From contig NZ_KE136362.1 in NCBI RefSeq assembly GCF_000406965.1, forward strand, positions 400,343 through 464,342: a stretch of 64,000 nucleotides of DNA, in the 5' to 3' direction. Source of the DNA: Enterococcus avium ATCC 14025. GTDB lineage: Bacteria > Bacillota > Bacilli > Lactobacillales > Enterococcaceae. The position numbers and the translations under genes were made by a program. The notes under the pieces are model-generated. The model did not search any database. It was given only the letters and a program-made list of their open reading frames with translations, and had not been told where the DNA came from. Shown here in pieces: positions 32,755 through 41,710 of the stretch (positions are counted from its first letter, which is position 1; the number at the start of each line of letters is the position of its first letter).

Positions 32755-33510
32755 TTATTTTTTTTGAAAAATCTGATTTATAGCATTCATTTTCTCCAGG
32801 GCGGGTCTAATTTTTCTGCGAGAGATTAAACAGGAATGATATTGATCAAAATAAACTACACCTTCTGATCGATCAATCTGTGCAATATTTTCTAAGTTGA
32901 CGACGAAAGAGCGGTGGACCTTAAAGAAACGTTCATCCAAACTTTCGATTTCACCAAGTGTCGCATAAAAATTGACTAAACGAGATTTGCAAATAAGCCG
33001 CAGTTTATGAGAAATCTCAGTTGTTTCAAAATAAAGAATGTCAGAGAAGGGGACTTGGAAATTGCTGTGCTGATTGCTAAAAAAGAACGTTTCTTCTTTT
33101 TTTTCACTAGCTCGGTTATTTAAAAGGTTCTCAAAACAGTCAACTAAATGCTGTTTGATAGTATCAATGGGACTGTCTTTAGCAATAAAATCAAAAGCAG
33201 AAACCTTATAAGCATAAGTAATTGGCGCAAATTCTGAATGAGTGGTAATAAAGACGATCACTCCATAAGGGTCCATAGTCCGAATCTGACTAGCGATTTC
33301 TAACCCCTTTTTCTTTTCTCCATTGATTTCTATATCGAGAAAGTAGATGTTTTGATCAACGGTTTCTTGAACTTTTTTTAGTAGAGTTTCTGGTCTTGCA
33401 GTGGTAACGATTGATTTCGCTGGCCAACGTTTTTCTAAAAGGATTTCGCGAATGACTAGCTCTAAACGTTGCTGATGCATGATATCGTCCTCTAATAAAA
33501 AAATGTTCAT
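32755..33510 (-). CDS. agrA: AgrA/FsrA-type response regulator with LytTR DNA-binding domain
   Basis: A 251-residue regulator. The receiver domain (1-125) has the acidic pocket LLEDD (5-9), phospho-acceptor Asp59 in YFLDIEI and the Lys of AKD. The LytTR domain follows (about 140-245) with HRSFVVNLENIAQIDRSE. It should bind promoters controlled by the secreted peptide. The kinase gene overlaps its start by 4 bp (ATGA). Confidence 0.9.
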   Translation of the reverse strand: MNIFLLEDDIMHQQRLELVIREILLEKRWPAKSIVTTARPETLLKKVQETVDQNIYFLDIEINGEKKKGLEIASQIRTMDPYGVIVFITTHSEFAPITYAYKVSAFDFIAKDSPIDTIKQHLVDCFENLLNNRASEKKEETFFFSNQHSNFQVPFSDILYFETTEISHKLRLICKSRLVNFYATLGEIESLDERFFKVHRSFVVNLENIAQIDRSEGVVYFDQYHSCLISRRKIRPALEKMNAINQIFQKK

Positions 33511-34832
33511 CGTGGGATTTCCTCCTTGATCATCAAAATTTGTCGAAATACACCATCCTGATATTCTGTCTGCAATGAAAGATTTGTATAGTTTTGAAGA
33601 ATTGTTTGGATCGTGGCTAAACCTAGACCACGATTTTTCCCTTTAGTTGAAAAATCTTTATCGAAGATTCTTACGATATCAATTGGTTCATCAGAACAGG
33701 AATTTTCAATAGTAAGTTGTATCTCTTTTTCCTTTTTATTTTTCAAAAAGACAATCGTTACAAAAGGATTTTCAGCGTCCTCAGCAGCTTCAATCGCATT
33801 ATCTAATAAAATGGAAGTGATGCGCACATAATCTAAAACCTCAATTGGCTCATCTTGAATAATATCCTCAATTTCTAAATGGACAGGGATATTTTTCTGC
33901 CACGCTTGAATAATGTGGGTGGAAAATATCCCTTTTATCGGTAGAGTCTTCAGATTATTCAATTTTCCTAGGGCATAATGCTCATCCTCTAAAACGATAC
34001 CTTCCGTTTCCAATATCCGCGTGTACGTATCTTCAATCACAGACAAATCTTTTGTTTTGATACTCTGATTCAAGCTAATCAGCACATTATGATAATCGTG
34101 ACGAAAACTTCTAAGCTCATCGAACATTGCTTCGATTTGCTGAACATAAGAGGTCAAGTCAGCCAACTGATTATCTTTGAGCTGTTGGATGCGCTGTTTG
34201 TCCAGCTGACGAGTTTTGATGTTCAAATAGATTACCAATAGGACGATGACTAAGATGAATATAGCGATCAGATATTTTCGAATGGGGTTTTCGTCTTTTA
34301 AAATATACTTTTCTATCCAATAATTCCCGAACTGAATGATACAACATAGAGTTAGTAAAACATTTATAAATAATAGAAAAACTTGATTCCAACTATCCTG
34401 AAACTTCTCTAAAAGGGAGATGCTAGGTTTAATCAATCGCAATAAAACGAGATTGCATACTATTGAAAAAATGGGCGAGACGGCAATGTTTACTAGGTAC
34501 ATGTATTGATCAAAAAGTTTTTCTCCAATAATAAAACTAATTGACGAGTTCATGAAATAAGCAAAAACAACATAAGAGAATATTGTGTATATACCGAAAA
34601 ACCAGATTAAATTAATATTACAGTCTTTGTTTAACTTTTTTCCAATAAACAAAAAATAAATCATAATTGCTACAAAAATCCCGTAACTAAAGATTAGATA
34701 AACTAGAATCGAAATTACGGGAAGAATAATCATTACTCTGATAGGAATCTTTTTGTTTATTAACTTAGAATAGATAAATAACTGAGAAAAATTTTCTATA
34801 GAAGTTAATAGGAATAACGTAAGGATTCCCAT
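33507..34832 (-). CDS. agrC: AgrC/FsrC-type sensor histidine kinase
   Basis: A 441-residue kinase. About six membrane segments fill residues 1-205 and should bind the peptide pheromone. The dimerisation helix carries His245 in SFRHDYHNVL, the HPK10-type box. The ATPase domain shows VRITSILLDNAIEAAED (N box, about 325-341) and GKNRGLGLATI (G box, about 400-410). The start is one base after the agrD stop, and the end overlaps agrA. Confidence 0.9.
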   Translation of the reverse strand: MGILTLFLLTSIENFSQLFIYSKLINKKIPIRVMIILPVISILVYLIFSYGIFVAIMIYFLFIGKKLNKDCNINLIWFFGIYTIFSYVVFAYFMNSSISFIIGEKLFDQYMYLVNIAVSPIFSIVCNLVLLRLIKPSISLLEKFQDSWNQVFLLFINVLLTLCCIIQFGNYWIEKYILKDENPIRKYLIAIFILVIVLLVIYLNIKTRQLDKQRIQQLKDNQLADLTSYVQQIEAMFDELRSFRHDYHNVLISLNQSIKTKDLSVIEDTYTRILETEGIVLEDEHYALGKLNNLKTLPIKGIFSTHIIQAWQKNIPVHLEIEDIIQDEPIEVLDYVRITSILLDNAIEAAEDAENPFVTIVFLKNKKEKEIQLTIENSCSDEPIDIVRIFDKDFSTKGKNRGLGLATIQTILQNYTNLSLQTEYQDGVFRQILMIKEEIPR

Positions 34833-34833
34833 T

Positions 34834-34986
34834 CTATTTTTTCATTTTTAAGTTTTTTAGTTTTGGATTTTTTGGTTCATATCCCCACATGATACAAGGT
34901 CCGCCTAATAGAGTAGTAGAAGCAGTGACAAGAGTTTTTGAAATGTTCTTTTTCAGTTGATTACGGTTGTACTTGATAGTTTTCAT
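34834..34986 (-). CDS. agrD: AgrD-like cyclic peptide pheromone precursor
   Basis: A 50-residue peptide gene too short for usual gene calling. It has a basic N-terminal amphipathic leader (MKTIKYNRNQLKKNISKT), a core with a single Cys31 (TLLGGPCIMWGY) and a C-terminal tail (EPKNPKLKNLKMKK) like the E-P-x-x-P tails of AgrD and FsrD. By analogy the mature signal is a thiolactone of Cys31 and the four following residues (CIMWG), perhaps with N-terminal residues attached. AAAAGGAGCTATAAAAATT precedes the ATG. It overlaps the end of agrB by 26 bp and lies one base before agrC. Confidence 0.85.
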   Translation of the reverse strand: MKTIKYNRNQLKKNISKTLVTASTTLLGGPCIMWGYEPKNPKLKNLKMKK

Positions 34987-35569
34987 AATTTTTATAGCTC
35001 CTTTTATTTAATTTATAAAACAGTGGATGAATCATGATGATTTCCACAAATAACCCGGTGATCATTAATGTTCCTATTTCGTTATTTACAAAAAATACAG
35101 CTATGAAGATAGCTAACAAAGCACTTAAGAAAGAAAATATACGTTTCCTTTTACGTTCACTTACGCTAACCAAGGGATTTTTTTCAGTATCCGCTGGAGC
35201 GTACAATAAGACGTAGCATAGGATCACGAGGGAAAGAATCGTCATCCAAAAGAAAGATAAGCTAAAATCCATTTTTTGAAGTATAAATGGAATGCCAACA
35301 AATGTTGTGATACCAAAAATAGAGCAATTAATGGTTGACTTCGCGTGCCAACCCCCAGCATGCCACCTCAAAAGAACGTAGGGCAGGTTCATGATAAATG
35401 TTTCAAATAGAACCCCTAAAAGATAAGCGATTACATAAACCTGGACAGTTTTGAAGATATTAATCAAAAAAATTTCCAGAGAATAGGCGACATTTTCATA
35501 TTCATCTTCTGTCATATACTTCTTTGCTTGGATCTTATTTAATAAGAAAAACGTGAAGGTATGTGTCAT
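34961..35569 (-). CDS. agrB: AgrB-like peptide-processing membrane protease
   Basis: A 202-residue polytopic membrane cysteine protease that cuts and cyclises AgrD. The catalytic pair appears as His75 and Cys82 in RWHAGGWHAKSTINCS (68-83), with the same 7-residue spacing as His77/Cys84 in staphylococcal AgrB. About five membrane segments are visible. CAAAAGAGGTGAGACA precedes the ATG. First gene of the agrBDCA operon. Confidence 0.9.
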   Translation of the reverse strand: MTHTFTFFLLNKIQAKKYMTEDEYENVAYSLEIFLINIFKTVQVYVIAYLLGVLFETFIMNLPYVLLRWHAGGWHAKSTINCSIFGITTFVGIPFILQKMDFSLSFFWMTILSLVILCYVLLYAPADTEKNPLVSVSERKRKRIFSFLSALLAIFIAVFFVNNEIGTLMITGLFVEIIMIHPLFYKLNKRSYKNYENYQVQP

Positions 35570-35585
35570 TGTCTCACCTCTTTTG

Positions 35586-35636
35586 AGTAACTTTGTGTTA
35601 CTTTTCGATTGTAAAGTATTTGCTTAATGACTACAA
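35586..35636 (-). promoter_or_regulatory. agr operon promoter with inverted repeat near the start site
   Basis: On the minus strand TTGTAG (35631-35636) and TACAAT (35608-35613) are 17 bp apart. A perfect inverted repeat AGTAAC-N5-GTTACT (35586-35602) lies right at the expected transcription start, where a repressor or the LytTR protein encoded upstream could act. Confidence 0.55.
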
Positions 35637-35677
35637 CGAAAAAACGTGAATAGGCTAAATTACTCCTACATGATCAA

Positions 35678-36037
35678 TTATACTTCTTGTTCGGCTAATA
35701 AAAAATCTTTAAGAGAGTCTTTTAATGGAGCATATTTTCTTCTGGAAAAGGGACAACTATTGTTAGAATGATCTTCTAAAAAGTAAATGTTTCGATCGTA
35801 TTTGTTAATCTCTCGGATCATATACAGGTTAACGATAAAGGAGCGATGACAACGAAATAGCCAGCTTTGACTTGTATCTTCGAAGTCGTTTAAGTCGCCT
35901 GAAGCATAATGCTTCTCTTCTTTAGTAACAAAGCATAACGTATGGTTTTTCGCAGGATCTATAGTGATATATAGCAATTCAGTCGCTTGGATAACAACTG
36001 GCCCTTTTTTTGTTTCTAAAAAAATCGACGTCCGCAT
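35678..36037 (-). CDS. Stand-alone LytTR DNA-binding protein
   Basis: A 119-residue protein that is essentially one LytTR domain (WLFRCHRSFIVNLYMIREIN, then FSRRKYAPLKDSL), lacking a receiver domain. It resembles the C-terminal half of the adjacent AgrA (FKVHRSFVVNLENIAQID). AAAGGGGAGAAAAAA precedes the ATG. Located directly upstream of agrB on the same strand, it may modulate the agr promoter or compete with AgrA for sites. Confidence 0.82.
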   Translation of the reverse strand: MRTSIFLETKKGPVVIQATELLYITIDPAKNHTLCFVTKEEKHYASGDLNDFEDTSQSWLFRCHRSFIVNLYMIREINKYDRNIYFLEDHSNNSCPFSRRKYAPLKDSLKDFLLAEQEV

Positions 36038-36558
36038 TTTTTTCTCCCCTTTTTAAGAATAATAATAGTGAGTTGAAGATGATTTGTTAAGACTTATACC
36101 GCGAATGGTTCAATTTCAATCGTATACGGTATGTTTTGAGTTTTTAATGGTTTGTTGTTTCAAATTCTATGCAAGAAAATTGAAGGACGAAATGGCTGGT
36201 GTTAGTGAGAGCATGATCTAAGCAAACAGAGCAGTGGGAAAATATTCAAAAGATGAAAAAAGTGATGAATCGCGGAAGCAGAGATCATGTCAAAATATGA
36301 TTGGGAATTTTTGACATGTAGCTGTGCTTAGCGAAAAATATTTGATCTCTTGGTATTCAAGAACACTTAGGGCATGATAGTATTCAAATTACGAAGGAAG
36401 ATAAGATCGTCTGCTATGTCTGATAAGCAAACTGTTGAAGCATTAGTCAAACCAATTTCAATAGAGGCTATTAATGTAGGAAAGTAGAGAACTTGAATAT
36501 TGATAAGTACAACCTTTTTTAAAAGGATGCTCAGGAATCACTATGAGGAGGAACTATC
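36038..36558. other. Decayed region with tyrosine-integrase remnant
   Basis: No intact gene. At 36352-36393 a short frame reads GIQEHLGHDSIQIT, the C-terminal signature of tyrosine recombinases just before the catalytic Tyr, and is closed by stops on both sides. Around 36190 a frame reads KDEMAGVSESMI, like an XRE-type helix-turn-helix. Both look like fragments of a lost mobile element. The region also has to hold the promoter for glycerate kinase. Confidence 0.4.
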
Positions 36559-37710
36559 ATGAAGAAAACATTTGTCTTGGCTCCAGACTCTTTTAAAGAA
36601 AGTATGACTGCAAAAAAGGCCTGTGACGCGATGGAACGAGGAATTCGCAATGTGTTTCCCGAGGCCGAAGTCATTCAGGTTCCAATGGCAGATGGAGGAG
36701 AAGGGACGGTTGATGCGTTAGTTGACAGTAGCAAGGGCGCAAGAATCGAAGTGACCGTTTCTGGTCCGCTGCCGCCGGAAAAAGTTTTGACCTATTATGG
36801 CCTATTGGGTGATAAAAAAACAGCTGTAATAGAAATGGCTAAAGCTAACGGTATCGAACAATTGGCAAAAGAAAAAAGAAATCCTTTGCTTACATCAACT
36901 TATGGTACCGGAGAAATGATCAAAGCAGCGTTGGATCAAGGCGTTGAGAAAATTATTATCGGTATCGGCGGCAGCGCGACAAATGATGGCGGTGCAGGAA
37001 TGGCACAGGCGTTGGGCGCTCGTTTCTTAGATGAAGACAACCATGAATTACCGCTGGGCGGCGCAGCATTGAAGGCATTAGCTAAGATCGATACAACTAA
37101 GCTTGATCCTAGGCTTAAGGATACGGAGATCATTATTGCCAGCGACGTGATCAATCCACTGATAGGTCCAAAGGGGGCTTCGGTTGTTTTCGGTCCGCAA
37201 AAGGGCGCCACACCATTGATGGTGGAAGAGTTGGATCAGGCGCTGGCTCACTATGCGACGGTAATTGAAAGAGATTTAGAGATAAAGATAAAAGAACAAC
37301 CTGGTGCTGGAGCCGCTGGTGGATTAGGCGCAGGACTTTTAGTTTTTACAGGAGCGAAGATGCATTCTGGCATTGATTTAGTCATTGAATTGACTGACCT
37401 AGAGGAAAAGATTGCACATGCTGATTACGTGTTTACCGGTGAGGGCGGAATGGATTTTCAAACAAAATTTGGCAAGACTCCCTATGGCGTGGCAAAAATC
37501 GCGAAGAAATACAATAAACCAGTTTTTGCTTGTGCTGGTTTTATCGGCGAGCAAGTCGATGTGCTGTATAAGGAAGGGATCACGGCGATTTTTGGTATTT
37601 TAGCTAAAGCTGGCCCACTGGAAGAGGCTCTGGCTTTAGGCGAAATAAATTTGGAACGAACGGTTGAAAATATCGTTCGTGTGCTAGGTGTACGGCGAAG
37701 GCTCTTCTGA
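36559..37710 (+). CDS. glxK: Glycerate kinase
   Basis: A 383-residue enzyme of the GarK/GlxK family that phosphorylates glycerate for entry into glycolysis. Motifs: VLAPDSFKESMTAKKA (residues 6-21), MADGGEGTVDA (about 47-57), GIGGSATNDGGAGMAQALG (about 134-152) and GAGAAGGLGAGL (about 253-264). GAGGAGGAACTATC precedes the ATG. It stands alone, between the quorum locus and a regulator, and ends at a terminator. Confidence 0.93.
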   Translation: MKKTFVLAPDSFKESMTAKKACDAMERGIRNVFPEAEVIQVPMADGGEGTVDALVDSSKGARIEVTVSGPLPPEKVLTYYGLLGDKKTAVIEMAKANGIEQLAKEKRNPLLTSTYGTGEMIKAALDQGVEKIIIGIGGSATNDGGAGMAQALGARFLDEDNHELPLGGAALKALAKIDTTKLDPRLKDTEIIIASDVINPLIGPKGASVVFGPQKGATPLMVEELDQALAHYATVIERDLEIKIKEQPGAGAAGGLGAGLLVFTGAKMHSGIDLVIELTDLEEKIAHADYVFTGEGGMDFQTKFGKTPYGVAKIAKKYNKPVFACAGFIGEQVDVLYKEGITAIFGILAKAGPLEEALALGEINLERTVENIVRVLGVRRRLF

Positions 37711-37738
37711 TAGGTAATAAATGAATAATGATTGTAGG

Positions 37739-37768
37739 AAAAGGCGTTCTAAAAAGAATGCCTTTTTT
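37739..37768 (+). terminator. Terminator after glycerate kinase
   Basis: AAAGGCGTTCT pairs with AGAATGCCTTT (one wobble) and a T run follows. Confidence 0.85.
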
Positions 37769-38160
37769 TCTACTTGTTTTTAGTTAAAACAGACATGATT
37801 CAAGAAATCTTTCTTTTAGATAAAAATACTTAAGAAATGAATCGATTTTTTCAAACAACAAATTTCCAACGAATAAATGAAGCTTTTTCTGTTATTTCTT
37901 TTTAATTGGTTGAGTTTTCTGTAATAAAAACAAATTCTTTTCGTTTGTATTGTTTCTTTTAAATACAAGATTAGAGTTATAAGTGGTAAATAATGAATTT
38001 TATTTCTATTAGAATAATATTTGATTCGTAAGTAACTATACACTATAATAAATCCATTAATATATTCTTATTTTTTAGTAATAAAACAATTAATTTAATT
38101 TTTAAATCCTTTTTCGAAAAGAAAAAATAATTCAAATGCAAGAAAGAGAAGGAGAAAATA
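37769..38160. other. Very AT-rich intergenic region
   Basis: No gene recognised on either strand. The extreme A/T content and runs of T/A may be an AT-rich promoter region for the winged-helix regulator that follows. Confidence 0.4.
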
Positions 38161-38895
38161 ATGCAACTATTAGTGTTAACTAAGGTTCCTTTGTATGAAG
38201 AAAATTTTGAGAATCAATTGAAACAATTAGGAAATGAAGTCTACTGCTCAAGTAAGCTGTTGGAAATGATAAGACTAGATACTTTTAACAAACAATTTTT
38301 AACACAATTTGAAGGGATAATTTTCAGTGAAACATTGGTTGAAAAGGAAATTGATGAGTTGATCAAAGCATTGTCTAAAGGTCGATTTAAGTTTTTCCGT
38401 CGTGTGATTAATAATGATTGCGATGAAAGAATGAAGTCCAAGTATGATGCCTTGATTCCTGCAAGTTCGAATTTGGAAAATTTGAGGGATATTTTACAAA
38501 TTGTTGAATTATCTCGTTTGGAAAATCAAAAGAAAGAACAGGCTCAGCAGCTTAGTGTTAGACAGAAATTATCTGATTTGACCTTAAAATTAAAGCAAAA
38601 GGAGATTGTCTACTATTTGATCCAAGCGGGCGATCGCGTTGTTTCTAGAGAAGAGCTTAGTCGTCAAATCTGGAGAAAGGAACCGAATGCCTCTGTTTTG
38701 GCAAGCTTATCTAAAGTTGTTTCTAAAGTAAATGAAAAATTAGAGCATGAGTTCGGTCATGAAGCGATTCAAACACTCTGGGGAAAAGGTTATCGCTTGA
38801 ATAAAGAATTTTTTGATCATTTTGAAAATGATCTTGGAGTAAAAATTAAAACAGTTACGAGTTCTGAAATAGAAAAAACGAAGAAAAGTAGCTGA
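38161..38895 (+). CDS. Winged-helix transcriptional regulator (OmpR-type DNA-binding domain)
   Basis: A 244-residue protein with an atypical N-terminal domain (1-120; MQLLVLTKVPLYEENFENQL) that looks like a degenerate receiver without the phospho-acceptor Asp. It is followed by a Trans_reg_C winged helix (about 133-220; LTLKLKQKEIVYYLIQAGDR, then VSREELSRQIWRK and LWGKGYRLNKEF). Enterococci have a family of such orphan regulators. AGAAGGAGAAAATA precedes the ATG. No cognate kinase or obvious target is adjacent. Confidence 0.75.
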   Translation: MQLLVLTKVPLYEENFENQLKQLGNEVYCSSKLLEMIRLDTFNKQFLTQFEGIIFSETLVEKEIDELIKALSKGRFKFFRRVINNDCDERMKSKYDALIPASSNLENLRDILQIVELSRLENQKKEQAQQLSVRQKLSDLTLKLKQKEIVYYLIQAGDRVVSREELSRQIWRKEPNASVLASLSKVVSKVNEKLEHEFGHEAIQTLWGKGYRLNKEFFDHFENDLGVKIKTVTSSEIEKTKKSS

Positions 38896-39001
38896 AAAAT
38901 CTTAGATGTTGAAAGTTTTTAATGACTTAAACATTACGGCTCAGCTGATAAAGATTCTTTATATAGAAGTCTTTTGATTCATTTTTCTCAAATAAAAAAG
39001 G

Positions 39002-39045
39002 AAAAAACCGTAGACTTGGGCCATAGCTCAAGTTTACGGTTTTTT
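39002..39045. terminator. Bidirectional terminator before the zinc peptidase gene end
   Basis: AAAAAACCGTA-ACTTG pairs with CAAGT-TACGGTTTTTT; serves convergent genes. Confidence 0.8.
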
Positions 39046-39937
39046 AGGCTGCAGTCGATAAATCGAGATTTTTTTCATTAAAGGTATCGCCATGATCTAA
39101 ATCACCATATTTATATCCGCGTTTGAACCAGTTGATGCGCTGCTCACTAGTTCCGTGCGTAAAGCTGTCGGGAACAACGTAGCCCTGATATTCTTTTTGC
39201 AGGGTATCGTCGCCGATCGCATTGGCTGCGGTGATGGCTTCATCAATGTCGCCTTCTTCTAAAATCGGTTGACCTTCATAGGTTTCTCCGGCTAGATATT
39301 TCGAAAAGCATCCAGCTAAATAATCGGCTTGCAGCTCTAAGCGAACACTGTATTTATTGTACTCAGTCTCAGAAACGCGTTTGCGAATTTTATCTAATTG
39401 AGCGGAGATGCCCAGCTCGTTTTGAACATGGTGACCCACCTCATGGGCAATGACATACGCCATAGCATAATCGCCTGTTGCTCCGTATTTATTAGATAGC
39501 TCATCCGCAAAGCTCAGATCTAAGTAAACGTTCTGATCTGCCGGACAATAAAATGGACCTACTTGCGAGCTGGCTTGTCCGCAGGCCGAATTGACACTAT
39601 CAGTAAACAAGACGAGCTTTGGATTTTGATAGGCTTCATTCAGCTCTTCAAACTCCCCATTCCAATAGTCTTCTAAATGAGCAAAGACGACAGCAGCGAA
39701 CTCTTTTTGCTCCGTATATTCCTTTGAAGAAACATTTTCTGTTTCATAAGTTGCTGGTGTAACCCCGCCGCCTAATGTATCAGTAACGGTGCTTAAATCT
39801 CCGCCCGATAAAAAGAAGACGATCACAGCAATCAAAAAGACACCAATCCCGCCGCCAGTTGCTATTTTCCCGACTGGTCGTCCGCCGCCTGAACGGTCCT
39901 CCACATTGGAGCTTTGCCGATCCCCACGCCAACGCAT
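39044..39937 (-). CDS. Neutral zinc metallopeptidase, YpfJ family
   Basis: A 297-residue membrane-anchored protein. A basic cytosolic start (MRWRGDRQSSNVEDRSGGGR) precedes one transmembrane helix (about 28-45). The extracytoplasmic domain has the zinc motif VIAHEVGHHVQ (about 163-173) and the conserved RLELQADYLAGCF with the third ligand. A GTSEQRINWF block near the C-terminus is typical of the family. The physiological substrate of YpfJ proteins is unknown. GGGGGAAATGTT precedes the ATG. Confidence 0.88.
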   Translation of the reverse strand: MRWRGDRQSSNVEDRSGGGRPVGKIATGGGIGVFLIAVIVFFLSGGDLSTVTDTLGGGVTPATYETENVSSKEYTEQKEFAAVVFAHLEDYWNGEFEELNEAYQNPKLVLFTDSVNSACGQASSQVGPFYCPADQNVYLDLSFADELSNKYGATGDYAMAYVIAHEVGHHVQNELGISAQLDKIRKRVSETEYNKYSVRLELQADYLAGCFSKYLAGETYEGQPILEEGDIDEAITAANAIGDDTLQKEYQGYVVPDSFTHGTSEQRINWFKRGYKYGDLDHGDTFNEKNLDLSTAA

Positions 39938-40353
39938 AACATTTCCCCCTTTTTTCTATTAACTATAGTTTAGTCGAAAAGCCCATAGAACCAAAGAATT
40001 AAGCCTAGTGTTTTTAAATCTAGTACGTTTTCAGAGTAGATTAACGGTGTTTATTTGATAAATGAGAGAGACTGTTAGAAATAATCATTGATTCTTTTAG
40101 TTTGAGTTTATTTTCACTTTTTCGAGTATATATATACGATTAGCATAAAACGGAAGAATGACGATTTAGCTTGATATCTCGTTTAACAGGCGGTATAACA
40201 ATGTTTTTATATTCATTCAATAAATTAAAAAATATTATTGAAATGTATTTGTAACATTTCTTTTATATGCATGATATATCCCTATGGTAGAATTACTTCT
40301 GACGTTATGCGATCTAACATTTTAAATCTACATAATAGCCGGAGGAATAATTA
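39938..40353. other. Promoter region of the secreted CHAP hydrolase
   Basis: No gene recognised. The stretch is AT-rich, contains a candidate WalR site at 40239-40255, and an extended -10-like element (TATGGTAGAAT, near 40283). It must drive the secreted hydrolase on the plus strand and the peptidase on the minus strand. Confidence 0.4.
40239..40255 (+). promoter_or_regulatory. Candidate WalR binding site
   Basis: TGAAAT-N5-TGTAAC fits the WalR direct repeat TGTWAH-N5-TGTWAH with one mismatch. Cell-wall hydrolase genes of this class are typical WalRK targets. Confidence 0.45.
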
Positions 40354-41700
40354 GTGAAAAAGAGTTTATTATCAGCATTGTTGGTATGCACAATCGCAGT
40401 ATCAGCAGTACCGAATATTGCACTAGCAGATAATTACGATCAACAGATCCAAGAAAAAGATCAAAAGATCAGTGAATTACAAGGAAAACAATCTGGTGTT
40501 CAAACACAAATTGACGAATTAACAAACGAAATTGCAACAGTTAGCGGAAAAGTAAAAGACTTAGAAGCAAAACAAGATCAATTAAATAAAGATACAATGA
40601 AATTACAAGAAAAAATCGCCATTTTAAAAGTGCGTATCGCAAAACGTAACGAAGTCATTAAAAATCAAGCACGTGATACCCAAGTAAAGGGACAAGCTTC
40701 TAGCTATGTTTCTGCTGTTTTAGAGGCAGATTCATTATCAGATGTGATTGGTCGTGTTCAAGCGATGTCAACCATGGTGAAGGCGAACCATTCATTGATG
40801 GAACAACAAAAAGCCGATGAAAAAGCGGTTGAAGCAAAAGTTAAAGACAATGAAACAAAAGTCGCTGAAATTCAAACAAACCAAAAAGAATTAGAAGCAC
40901 AAAAAAATGAAATTGCAAACAAACAAGCTGAATTGAATGTTGTGAAAGCAAATTACGCTGCAGAACAAGCAACAGCTGAACAAGATAAGTCTAAATTGAA
41001 AAAAGAACAAGAAGCGGCCAAAGCAGAACAAGCACGCATCTTGAAGGAACAAGAAGAAGCGGCCAAAGCTCAAAAAGCTGAAGAAGCACGCCAAGCGAAA
41101 GAAGCGGCGAAAGCCCAAAAAGCCTTCGAAGAATCTCAAGCAAAAGCTGCTGCAGAACAAGCAAAAGCAACAGAAGAAAGTTCAACAGCATCTTCAACTG
41201 AAGCTTCATCAAGTGCCAGTGAAGAAAGCGCAACGTCATCTTCTGCAACAGTTGAAAAAACTGAGCAATCAAGTACAGCTAAAACATCAACACCAGAACC
41301 AACACCTGCTCCTACTGTAAGCACAGGCGGTAGCAAAGTAGATCACACTGGTTCAGGCAATGCTTATGCAGTAGGTCAATGTACTTGGTATGTTAAAAAC
41401 GTTGCACCTTGGGCTGGAACTTATTGGGGTAACGGTTGTCAATGGGGTGCCTCAGCTGCTGCTGACGGATTCCAAGTAGACGGAACACCTGCCGCTGGTT
41501 CGATCGTTGTCTTCGCACAAGGTCAATCAGTTGGAACATGGAATGCTGATCCAGCATACGGACATGTTGCCTATGTTCAATCATACAATGCGTCAAACAA
41601 TACTATCACTATTACTCAAGGCGGTATGGGCTTCCCATCACCAACTGGGCCAAATACTGCGACATTAAGCGCAGCCGGTTTACAATATATTCATCCATAA
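40354..41700 (+). CDS. Secreted coiled-coil peptidoglycan hydrolase with CHAP domain (SagA/PcsB-like)
   Basis: A 448-residue secreted protein. The signal peptide is residues 1-25 (cleavage near ALA-DN). Residues 26-260 form long coiled coils rich in K, E, Q and A, as in PcsB and SagA. A Ser/Thr/Glu-rich linker covers about 270-325. The C-terminal CHAP domain (about 335-448) has catalytic Cys343 (VGQCTWYV) and His404 (YGHVAYV). E. faecium SagA and E. faecalis homologues often end in NlpC/P60, so CHAP is notable. The start codon is GTG after GGAGGAATAATTA. It probably acts in cell separation. A terminator and then a group II intron follow at once. Confidence 0.9.
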   Translation: MKKSLLSALLVCTIAVSAVPNIALADNYDQQIQEKDQKISELQGKQSGVQTQIDELTNEIATVSGKVKDLEAKQDQLNKDTMKLQEKIAILKVRIAKRNEVIKNQARDTQVKGQASSYVSAVLEADSLSDVIGRVQAMSTMVKANHSLMEQQKADEKAVEAKVKDNETKVAEIQTNQKELEAQKNEIANKQAELNVVKANYAAEQATAEQDKSKLKKEQEAAKAEQARILKEQEEAAKAQKAEEARQAKEAAKAQKAFEESQAKAAAEQAKATEESSTASSTEASSSASEESATSSSATVEKTEQSSTAKTSTPEPTPAPTVSTGGSKVDHTGSGNAYAVGQCTWYVKNVAPWAGTYWGNGCQWGASAAADGFQVDGTPAAGSIVVFAQGQSVGTWNADPAYGHVAYVQSYNASNNTITITQGGMGFPSPTGPNTATLSAAGLQYIHP

Positions 41701-41710
41701 GGATAAGACA

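Noticed and set aside
40891-41336. Overlapping minus-strand frames within the CHAP hydrolase gene
   Set aside because: They are shadows of the K/E/A-rich coiled-coil and Ser/Thr linker coding sequence.
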